Both the position numbers and the translations under genes were made by a program. 64,000 nucleotides of DNA from Pseudomonas guineae (lineage in GTDB: Bacteria; Pseudomonadota; Gammaproteobacteria; Pseudomonadales; Pseudomonadaceae): positions 62,001 through 126,000 of the forward strand of contig NZ_FOQL01000004.1 in the NCBI RefSeq assembly GCF_900113745.1, in the 5' to 3' direction. The notes beneath the pieces were generated by a model. It was not told the origin of the DNA and made no database searches. It saw only the letters and a program-made list of their open reading frames with translations. Below, in pieces: positions 57,339 through 64,000 of the stretch; within the stretch, counting starts at the first letter, position 1, and the number at the start of each line of letters is the position of its first letter.

Positions 57339-57986
57339 ATGAGCCTGCAGATGCAACACCAGGTTTATGTGGTCGACGATGATCAGGGCATGCTCGACTC
57401 CACCGTCTGGCTACTGGAATCCGTGGGGCTCAAGGCACTGCCGTTCACCAGCGGCCAGGCGTTTCTCGAGGCCTGTGATGTGCACAGCCAAGGCTGTGTG
57501 CTGTTGGATGTGCGGATGCCCGGCATGGGCGGGCTGAATGTGCAGGAAGCGATGCGCGCGCGCGGCATTGAGATGCCGGTGATCTTTGTCAGCGGGCATG
57601 CTGATGTGCCCATCGTGGTGCGCGCCTTCCGTGCCGGCGCCGTGGACTTTATCGAAAAACCCTACAACGAGCAGTTGCTGCTCGACAGCGTGCAGCACGC
57701 CTTGAGCCATGCGCCGGCGGCGGTGCAGGCGGACCCGCGCTTGCAGGCCGTGGAAACGCGCCTGGCTAGCCTGACCCCGCGTGAGCGTGATGTGCTGCTG
57801 CCGTTAGTGCGTGGCTACACCAACCGCGAAATGGCCGAGCAACTGGATATCAGCGTCAAGACCATCGACCTCTACCGCTCGCGGGTGATGAAGCGCATGC
57901 AAGCGGAAACCCTCGCCGATCTGGTGGGGATGGCGATTGCTGCTGGGTTGGTGGACGCCTTGCAACTGCGCGGCGAGCAGCCTTGA
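57339..57986 (+). CDS. FixJ/LuxR-type response regulator
   Basis: The 215-residue regulator has a receiver domain (about 1-125), with the acidic pocket Asp13-Asp15, phosphoacceptor Asp57 in LLDVRMPG and Lys in DFIEKPY. A LuxR-type HTH follows (about 140-205: LTPRERDVLLPLVRGYTNREMAEQL and SVKTIDLYRSRVMKRM). It sits 40 bases after the sensor kinase and is its probable partner. A GAGCAGGG site precedes the ATG at 57339. Targets are unknown; the divergent acyl-CoA ligase gene is the obvious candidate. Confidence 0.94.
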   Translation: MSLQMQHQVYVVDDDQGMLDSTVWLLESVGLKALPFTSGQAFLEACDVHSQGCVLLDVRMPGMGGLNVQEAMRARGIEMPVIFVSGHADVPIVVRAFRAGAVDFIEKPYNEQLLLDSVQHALSHAPAAVQADPRLQAVETRLASLTPRERDVLLPLVRGYTNREMAEQLDISVKTIDLYRSRVMKRMQAETLADLVGMAIAAGLVDALQLRGEQP

Positions 57987-58114
57987 TCTGAGCTTGGCGG
58001 ACCGTGGGCTGCGTACCTAAAGCATTACTCATTCGTGAGTTATGCTGAGTTGTTATCATTTATGGTTAAGCCCCGCCAATTTCCCCCGCCTATATTTGCT
58101 GTCTGGATAACTGA

Positions 58115-60751
58115 ATGCTCCTGGAACTGATCAAGAATGCCACCCTGCTGATTACCCTGTGCTGGATGCATGGCTTGATTACACGTTACCTAGATGAGCG
58201 TTCGACCACCGGCAAGCTGTTTTCCGGCGCATTGTTTGGCGCGGCCTGTGTAATTGGCATGACATTTCCGCTCACGCTTGAGCAAGGCTTGATCTTCGAT
58301 GGTCGCACCGTGGTGCTGAGCATGGCGGCCTTCTTCTGTGGGCCGCTGGTGGGGTTGATCGCCGGTGCTATCGCCGGGGTTTATCGCTTGTGGCTTGGCG
58401 GTGTGGGCGCGATGCCAGGGCTGCTCAACATCCTGATGCCAGTGCTCATGGGGCTGGCTTATCGCCGCCTGCACATGTCTGGCCGCGTGCCATTCACTTT
58501 TCTCTCGCTTTTGGTCTTTGCCGGGCTTGTACAGGGCTTGCAGGTCGCCATTCTGACCGTGTTGGCATCTGACCAGTTCGCCGCGTCCCAGCAATATGCA
58601 TTTGCGTTGTGGCCCCTGGTCTTGGTCTTGATCCCCTCGACCTTGGTACTCGGTTATCTGCTGAAGGATATTCGCCGGCAGAAGCGTGATCGTGAAGCGC
58701 TGCGCCAGAGTGAGGCGCAGTTGCAGGCCATTACCGAGGCGGTGCCTGACCTGTCCATGGTGCTGGATGAGGATGGCCGCTATGTGAAGATCAAGTCCCC
58801 CGACAGCACCCTGCTGTTTTCCGAGGGTGAATGTTTGCTGGGTCGGCTTATGGCAGATGTGCTGCCAACCAGTCAGGCCGAGCTTTTTATGCAGTTGATT
58901 GGGCGAACCCTAGCCAGTGACCAGGCGCAAACCATTGAATATGACATGCAAACACCGGCCGGTCGGCGGGTCTTTGAAGGCCGTGCGCGGCGTCTGGATA
59001 TTAAGGTGAATGGCAAGCGGGCCCTGGTTTTTATGGCGCGCGACATTACCGAGCGGGTCGCCCTTGAGTTGGATCGGCGCATCGCCGCCATTGCCTTTGA
59101 GTCGCCGCAGGGCATGCTGATTACCGATGCCAGTACGCGGATCCTCAAAGCCAACCGTGCATTTAGCGAGATATCTGGCTACAGCCTGGAGGACGTCGTT
59201 GGGCAGCCCACGCGCATGCTCGGTTCGGGGCGCCAAGGCCCTGAGTTCTATCAGGCCATGTGGCGCAGCCTGCAAGAAACCGGGTTGTGGGAGGGGGAAA
59301 TATGGAATCGGCGCAAGTGCGGCGAGGTTTTCCCTGAGTGGTTAACCATTGGTGCCGTGCATGATGAGCAAGGGCTGGTGACTAACTACGTGGCATCGTT
59401 GATGGATATCAGTGAACGCAAAAATGCCGAACAGAAAATCCTCCATCTGGCTTTTTATGACCCCTTGACCGGTCTGCCCAACCGCCGTCTGTTGCGCGAT
59501 CGGCTTGAGCAAGCAACTGCCCTGTGTCGCAGGAAGGGCCAGTATGCGGCGTTGATTTTTCTCGATCTGGACGACTTTAAAAACGTTAATGACGTTTATG
59601 GGCATCAGGTCGGGGATGAGCTGCTGTGTCAGGTCGCAGATCGCTTAAGGCACGCTGTGCGTGAGCTGGATACGGTGGCACGCCTGGGTGGCGATGAGTT
59701 TGTCATCATGCTTGAGGGCTTGGAGTTCATCGCCGAAGAGGCCGGCTCCCAGGTTGAACACATCGGTAGCAAGCTGATGCTCGCGCTGCGAGAGCCGTAT
59801 GAGGTCAATGGCCAGCATTTCTTCAATAGCGCCAGCCTAGGCGCCGTGTTGTTCAATGATGAGCAACAGTCGGTGGATGAGCTGATGCAGTGCGCTGACT
59901 TGTCCATGTACAGCGCCAAATCAGCCGGCAAGGACACTTTGAGCTTTTATGACCCGCGCATGCAGGAGGTGGTCAGCCAGCGCCTGCAGCTGGAGCAAGA
60001 CATGCGCCGAGGCTTGGCTGCCGGCGAATTTGTCTTGTATCTACAAACGCAAATTAACCAGCACGGTGAGTCGCAGGGCGCGGAAGCGCTGGTTCGCTGG
60101 CAGCATCCGCAGCGTGGCTTGCTGGGGCCGGGCACCTTTATCGAAATTGCCGAGCGCAGCGGGTTGATCGCCGAGCTTGATCTCTACGTGCTTAAACAAG
60201 GCTGCAGTTTGCTGGCGCGCTGGGCCTTAGAGCCGCGGTTGGCCGGGTTGAGCCTGGCGGTGAATATCAGCAGTCGGCTGCTGTTTAAGGATGGCTTCAT
60301 CGACATATTGCACCAGGCTTTGGCTGACAGCGGCGCCAACCCGCAGCGCTTGAAGCTGGAAATAACTGAGTCGCTGTTGCTGACCGACAAGAACGAGGCG
60401 GCTGTGCGCATGCAAACCCTGCAGGCCATCGGTATTCGTTTCTCCATCGATGATTTCGGTACCGGCTATTCATCAATGGCCTATCTGCAGCAGTTACCGC
60501 TTGATCAGTTGAAGATCGACCAGTCGTTTGTGCGTGATCTACCCGGCAGTTCCAGCAATTTAGCGATCGTCCGGGCGATTTTGGCTTTGGCCGAGAGCTT
60601 GGGGCTTGAAGCCATCGCTGAGGGGGTGGAAACCCAGGCGCAACATGACGTGCTGCTGGCGAACGGTTGTCAGCACTTTCAGGGTTATTTGTTCAGCAAA
60701 CCGATTGCCATTGATGTTTTCGAAGCCATGCAGGTGTGTGCGTCAGTGTGA
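58115..60751 (+). CDS. LytS-type membrane sensor with PAS, GGDEF and EAL domains
   Basis: The 878-residue c-di-GMP enzyme starts with a 5TM-LYT-like membrane module (about 1-185; LSMAAFFCGPLVGLIAGAIAG and YRLWLGGVGAMPG are typical). Two PAS domains follow (about 205-325 and 330-440). The GGDEF motif is at 525-529 and is a consensus active form. The EAL domain begins with Glu657-Ala-Leu659 and keeps DDFGTGYSSMAYL, KID, AEGVET and the QGYLFSKP Gln. Both activities look possible, so it may be a dual enzyme or be dominated by one, with the membrane module as sensor. Confidence 0.93.
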   Translation: MLLELIKNATLLITLCWMHGLITRYLDERSTTGKLFSGALFGAACVIGMTFPLTLEQGLIFDGRTVVLSMAAFFCGPLVGLIAGAIAGVYRLWLGGVGAMPGLLNILMPVLMGLAYRRLHMSGRVPFTFLSLLVFAGLVQGLQVAILTVLASDQFAASQQYAFALWPLVLVLIPSTLVLGYLLKDIRRQKRDREALRQSEAQLQAITEAVPDLSMVLDEDGRYVKIKSPDSTLLFSEGECLLGRLMADVLPTSQAELFMQLIGRTLASDQAQTIEYDMQTPAGRRVFEGRARRLDIKVNGKRALVFMARDITERVALELDRRIAAIAFESPQGMLITDASTRILKANRAFSEISGYSLEDVVGQPTRMLGSGRQGPEFYQAMWRSLQETGLWEGEIWNRRKCGEVFPEWLTIGAVHDEQGLVTNYVASLMDISERKNAEQKILHLAFYDPLTGLPNRRLLRDRLEQATALCRRKGQYAALIFLDLDDFKNVNDVYGHQVGDELLCQVADRLRHAVRELDTVARLGGDEFVIMLEGLEFIAEEAGSQVEHIGSKLMLALREPYEVNGQHFFNSASLGAVLFNDEQQSVDELMQCADLSMYSAKSAGKDTLSFYDPRMQEVVSQRLQLEQDMRRGLAAGEFVLYLQTQINQHGESQGAEALVRWQHPQRGLLGPGTFIEIAERSGLIAELDLYVLKQGCSLLARWALEPRLAGLSLAVNISSRLLFKDGFIDILHQALADSGANPQRLKLEITESLLLTDKNEAAVRMQTLQAIGIRFSIDDFGTGYSSMAYLQQLPLDQLKIDQSFVRDLPGSSSNLAIVRAILALAESLGLEAIAEGVETQAQHDVLLANGCQHFQGYLFSKPIAIDVFEAMQVCASV

Positions 60752-60856
60752 TCGTTGCGCTGCCCGCTAACTGAGGCTCACAGCAGTGGTTACGGCGTCC
60801 TCGCCGCAAGAGCACCGTGCAGCGCCCATAGGCGGAAACGGCTGTAAAGCACCGGC

Positions 60857-61489
60857 CTAGTTAGCCCAGCCTTGGTAGATATAGGTCATGGGCTTAGGAC
60901 CTTTGAGGTAGCGGTTATTCAGCTCGCCGATTTCAAAGCCGCCGGCGCGGATCAGCGCGGCGATATCGCGGTTGAGGTGGCAACCACCGGAAAACGGCTT
61001 CCACATAGGCGTCAGCCGATTCTGCCAGCGAACTACCGGCAACTCAGGCGCGAGGCCATGTTCGCAAAACAGCAAACGCCCGCCGGGTTTGAGCACGCGG
61101 CGCATCTCGCGCAATGCGGCTACGGCATCGGGGATGGTGCACAGGGTGAAGGTGCAGACAATGCTGTCGAAGCTGGCGTCCTCCGCCTGGATTTGCCCCA
61201 GTTCGAGGGCAATCATCTCCACCGGGATGCTGATCGCTTCGGCACGTTGCTGAGCCAGCTTCTGCATGTCGGCGCTGGGGTCGACACCGACTATCGCGCT
61301 GACTTTGCTGGAGTCATAGAAGGCCAGGTTGAGGCCGCTGCCAATACCAATTTCCAGCACTCGGCCGTGAGCCTGAGGCACCAGTTGCGAGCGGGCTTTC
61401 ATCACCGCGCCCATGCCGCAGGCGAAGTCGATCAGGTGCGGCAGTAAGTAACGGTCATAGAAGCCCACGCGGTTGTCCTTTTTTGGCAT
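60857..61489 (-). CDS. Class I SAM-dependent methyltransferase
   Basis: The 210-residue protein has GRVLEIGIGSGLNLAFYD (SAM motif I), VGVDPSADMQKLA (motif II) and FDSIVCTFTLCTIPD (motif IV), with RLLFCEHGLAPE later. It resembles the UbiE/Coq5-like and METTL7-type group; the substrate is not readable. The start ATG lies exactly after the TAA of the upstream gene (TAAATG), implying coupled translation. Confidence 0.87.
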   Translation of the reverse strand: MPKKDNRVGFYDRYLLPHLIDFACGMGAVMKARSQLVPQAHGRVLEIGIGSGLNLAFYDSSKVSAIVGVDPSADMQKLAQQRAEAISIPVEMIALELGQIQAEDASFDSIVCTFTLCTIPDAVAALREMRRVLKPGGRLLFCEHGLAPELPVVRWQNRLTPMWKPFSGGCHLNRDIAALIRAGGFEIGELNNRYLKGPKPMTYIYQGWAN

Positions 61490-61840
61490 TTACGCGACGT
61501 CGTTGCTGGCGTCGTCCGGCAGGTCGTCGTTGTCACCGCTAATGGCGGTAAAGCACTTGATCAGGTGAGTGCCGGCTGTGCCATTAATGCGCCACGCATC
61601 GGCCTCACCATCGAAGCGGGCAGCCACCACCTGGGCCAGGCTGAAGTGCCATTTGCGCAGGGCGCGGCCGTCCATGCATTCAATGTTCAGCAGCGGCGCT
61701 TCGCTGCTTGGTTGTGTGCCCGCTAGGTGTTGCGCGAGCTGTTCGTCGTCGAGCTGAAATTGCCAGGCATGCAAGTCGTCGATCTCCAGCATGTCGGCGT
61801 TGCTCAAAGCGTTGATTAGGTCGTGCGGGGTGGTGCTCAT
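61490..61840 (-). CDS. Small acidic protein of unknown function
   Basis: The 116-residue soluble protein has no signal peptide or membrane helix and is rich in Asp, Glu, Ala and Leu. Visible elements include DLHAWQFQLDDEQLAQHL, NIECMDGRALRKWHFS and a very acidic tail (SGDNDDLPDDASND). I do not recognise a family with confidence. It is fused in translation to the methyltransferase by the TAAATG junction, so it may be its regulator, substrate or partner. Confidence 0.75.
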   Translation of the reverse strand: MSTTPHDLINALSNADMLEIDDLHAWQFQLDDEQLAQHLAGTQPSSEAPLLNIECMDGRALRKWHFSLAQVVAARFDGEADAWRINGTAGTHLIKCFTAISGDNDDLPDDASNDVA

Positions 61841-61855
61841 AGGTGGGTTCTTCTG

Positions 61856-62497
61856 TTAGCGGCCGAGACGGCGCAGTTGGTCAGATTCAATCACGCGGGT
61901 GCCGGCGTCTTCTTCCAGGGCCAGGCGCCACAGGGCGCGCGCCAGTACGGTGGCGTCGATGCCGCGGTATTTGCCCGGCAGCCAGCGCATAAAGGGTGCG
62001 GCCAGGCGTTCGCCCAAGCGAAATTCCTGACGTGCGCCGAGCAGCAGCGAGGGGCGGACGATGGTCAGCTGCGGCCAATCCTGCGCGCGCAGAGCCTGTT
62101 CCATTTCGCCTTTAACTTTGTTGTAGAGCACTGAGGCATTAGCGTCTGCACCGAGGGCGCTGATCACCAGCAGATGACGCGCGCCGAGTGCGCGTGCGCG
62201 TGCAGCGAAGGCGATCACTAAGTCGTGGTCGACTGCGCGAAAAGCTTCCGGCGAGCCGGCCTGCTTAATCGTGGTGCCCAGGCAGCAGAAGGCGGTATCG
62301 ACATTGCCATCGAGTTGCGGCAACAGCGCGAGCAGTTCGCCTTGTGGGTTTTCTAAATGTGCATGCGCAGCCAGCGCCCGTCGGCTTGGGGCCAGTACGC
62401 GGACGACTGTGGGCTCATTCAGCAGGCGGTCCAGCAGGTGTTCACCGGTCAGGCCGGTGGCTCCGGCGAGGAGGATGTGCTGGGGCGTCAAATACAT
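61856..62497 (-). CDS. NAD(P)-binding oxidoreductase (atypical SDR/HTATIP2-like)
   Basis: The 213-residue Rossmann protein starts at 62495-62497 with [20 protein letters not shown], holding the G-x-x-G-x-x-G nucleotide loop (GATGLTG). [25 protein letters not shown] and [11 protein letters not shown] are typical of the YtfG/HTATIP2-like atypical SDR group. [14 protein letters not shown] includes the YxxxK pair (YNKVK). The longer frame to 62845 overlaps the opposite-phase reading of the next gene and was rejected. It lies 83 bases after the C13 peptidase gene on the same strand. Confidence 0.85.
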   Translation of the reverse strand: MYLTPQHILLAGATGLTGEHLLDRLLNEPTVVRVLAPSRRALAAHAHLENPQGELLALLPQLDGNVDTAFCCLGTTIKQAGSPEAFRAVDHDLVIAFAARARALGARHLLVISALGADANASVLYNKVKGEMEQALRAQDWPQLTIVRPSLLLGARQEFRLGERLAAPFMRWLPGKYRGIDATVLARALWRLALEEDAGTRVIESDQLRRLGR

Positions 62498-62579
62498 AAC
62501 GTGGGGTTCTCCGCTGATATCAATCAGCTTAACAGGCTGAAGGAACTGCGCACTCTGCGCTTGCAGGTCGCTGTAATGG

Positions 62580-64000
62580 TTATGGATTGATCGCAGGTTG
62601 CGCTGCGCGTGGGGTGTTGAGAGCGAGCGCCGCTTGCTGCTCACGCAGCTTGTTCCACTGCGCGAGGACCGCCTTGGCAGGCCAGATTTGCGGTTCGGAC
62701 GGCTCGAAGCCATCGGCTTTTTCGCGCGCGGCGACGCTGGCCTGGGCCAGTGTGAAGGCACGCTGCAGGTCATCGGTCTGTTGCAGGGCTTCAGCAAATA
62801 ACGCACGGCCGAAGTAAGTGAAATCGTTTTCCTCCGAGCAGCCAAATGACACCCGGTCGGCGCGGGCAGCGGTGATTACCAGGGTTTTTTCATCCTGCAC
62901 CTTGGGGATAAAACCGCCCGAGTAGCAGGCCGAAATCACCAGTACCTTGTAGCGCTCTTTGAGCGGTTTCAGCAGGGTGGCCAGTTCGCTGGCGGGCAGG
63001 TCGCCGAGCTGCAGGCGTGGCTGGTTGAGGTGCAGTTCGTGTTGCGCGGAGCCATGGCTGGTCAGGTAGATAAAGATCAGATCCTCTGGCCCGCTGCGCA
63101 CCGCCAGGGCTTGCAGTGAGCGGCCCAGGCTGGCGCTGGTGGCCAGCGGGCGATCCGCCAAGTGGTCGCGGTGATTGACCAAGGTAATCCGGCCATAGGC
63201 GGCGAAGCGTTTCTGCAGCAGATCACCTACGTAGTCGGCCTCGCGCATAAACACGCTCTGTTTGCCGTCACCAGCCAGGGTCAGCGCGTACAACTCGATA
63301 GCGGGGGTCGAGGCGGGTAGCTGGGCAATCGCGGCATCGAGCAGTCGGCCTTGCTCCAGCAAGCCGATGGCCAAGGTGTCTGGTACTGCTTGGCCATCGC
63401 TATCGCGAATCAGTCGACCTTGCCGCCAGGTACCGCTTTGCTGACTGCCGTCGGCCAGGGTCAGGCTGCCGCTGCCGTGGTATTTACCGTAGGCAAAGTG
63501 GCCCTGATAAATGCTGCCGTCGGCGAGACTCAAGCGGCCTTCACCATGGTAGTTCCAGTCACGAAACTGGCCTGCGTAATGACTACCGTCGACGGCCTTG
63601 AATTGACCTTTACCGGTCAGGCTGCCATTGACGAAGCGCCCGCTCCAGGCATCACCATCAGCGCTCTGAAAGCGACCTTTGCCGTGGAATTGGTTGTCGC
63701 GAAACTCCCCGCTGTAGAGATCGCCACCAAGGTTCTTGAAACTGCCCTGGCCATTGAGTTGCTGGTTGTCGAAGGTGCCGACGTACTCATTACCTTCAGC
63801 GTCGCCCAGTACACCTTGGCCGTGGGGCTGACCTTTGCGGAACTGGCCCTGGAAACGTTCTCCATTGCGCCACTGCAACGAGCCCAGGCCGCTGTAAAGG
63901 CCGTTGCTGAATTCGCCGCGATATTCCAGCTCGCTGCTTTTGAGGTGGCCTTCGCCGCTGGGCATGCCGTTGGCAAAGCCGCCGACATAGCGGCTGCCAT
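62580..64000 (-). CDS. MORN-repeat protein with C13 (legumain/caspase-like) peptidase domain (5' end outside the window)
   Basis: The frame is open through the right edge, so the N-terminus is missing; at least 473 residues are seen. The visible N-terminal part contains nine or so MORN repeats of the form 'YxGxFxxxxxxGxGxLxxxxG' ([37 protein letters not shown]). A C13 peptidase domain follows: [14 protein letters not shown] has the catalytic His, and [15 protein letters not shown] the Cys. The C-terminus is Ala/Gln-rich. Together this is a repeat-mediated binding module joined to a Cys protease. Location is unknown without the N-terminus. The first in-window Met at 63963-63965 is not the true start, because the MORN pattern continues upstream ([11 protein letters not shown]). 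Confidence 0.85.
   Translation of the reverse strand, partial: GSRYVGGFANGMPSGEGHLKSSELEYRGEFSNGLYSGLGSLQWRNGERFQGQFRKGQPHGQGVLGDAEGNEYVGTFDNQQLNGQGSFKNLGGDLYSGEFRDNQFHGKGRFQSADGDAWSGRFVNGSLTGKGQFKAVDGSHYAGQFRDWNYHGEGRLSLADGSIYQGHFAYGKYHGSGSLTLADGSQQSGTWRQGRLIRDSDGQAVPDTLAIGLLEQGRLLDAAIAQLPASTPAIELYALTLAGDGKQSVFMREADYVGDLLQKRFAAYGRITLVNHRDHLADRPLATSASLGRSLQALAVRSGPEDLIFIYLTSHGSAQHELHLNQPRLQLGDLPASELATLLKPLKERYKVLVISACYSGGFIPKVQDEKTLVITAARADRVSFGCSEENDFTYFGRALFAEALQQTDDLQRAFTLAQASVAAREKADGFEPSEPQIWPAKAVLAQWNKLREQQAALALNTPRAAQPAINP

Overview
The window reads as chromosomal DNA of a Pseudomonas-type gammaproteobacterium. It is GC-rich and densely coded. Several gene blocks are familiar from Pseudomonas chromosomes: the run mscL, ferredoxin-NADP reductase, radA and MapZ-type PilZ; and the run ppa, eutBC, exaC, a sigma-54 activator, mpl and ubiX. 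The species cannot be fixed from sequence reading alone. I saw no rRNA, tRNA, CRISPR array, insertion sequence, integrase or prophage, so this is core and near-core genome, not an island.

Layout. 0-9.6 kb: the start of a GAF-type regulator, a MATE exporter, a bacterial alpha-2-macroglobulin lipoprotein and its usual partner penicillin-binding protein 1C, with an opposing small membrane-protein gene between the last two. 9.7-20 kb: a chemoreceptor, a diguanylate cyclase, a SulP transporter with a universal stress protein, a small DMT transporter, an acetyltransferase, two tandem DUF4136 lipoproteins, CmoM with a MazG-like pyrophosphohydrolase, and a TauE/SafE transporter. 20-27 kb: a three-gene envelope operon (membrane-anchored beta-propeller, LTA-synthase-like phosphotransferase, methyltransferase) divergent from an EptA-type phosphoethanolamine transferase and a COG4705 membrane protein. 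The shared intergenic region carries two oppositely oriented ColR-like boxes. 26.6-37 kb: rlmG, fpr, CNNM/CBS protein, mscL, an EAL phosphodiesterase, ydcH-like, radA, mapZ, ppa, mtfA, and an unusual tail-anchored protein that looks like a dead PP2C phosphatase fused to a dead Ser/Thr kinase.

37-45 kb: an ethanolamine catabolic unit (exaC, eutH, eutB, eutC) read leftwards from a clear sigma-54 promoter and facing an AcoR-type sigma-54 activator. No microcompartment genes are present. 45-48 kb: mpl, ubiX, a YceK-like lipoprotein and an MBL-fold hydrolase, with REP-like palindromes between some of them. 48.4-58 kb: an acyl-CoA cluster (thiolase, long acyl-CoA dehydrogenase, NCS2-type permease, AMP-forming acyl-CoA ligase) divergent from a PAS histidine kinase and a FixJ-type regulator, which may control it. 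58-64 kb: a large GGDEF-EAL protein, two methyltransferase/hypothetical genes, an NAD(P)-binding oxidoreductase, and a MORN-repeat C13 (legumain-like) peptidase cut by the window end.

Themes. Cyclic-di-GMP signalling is well represented (cyclase, phosphodiesterase, dual-domain protein, MapZ receptor, and a probable further cyclase cut at the left edge). Envelope protection and remodelling is the second theme. The most novel-looking locus is the pseudokinase/pseudophosphatase gene. The best-supported regulatory observations are the sigma-54 promoter of the ethanolamine unit and the paired ColR-like boxes at the eptA/LTA-synthase divergence.
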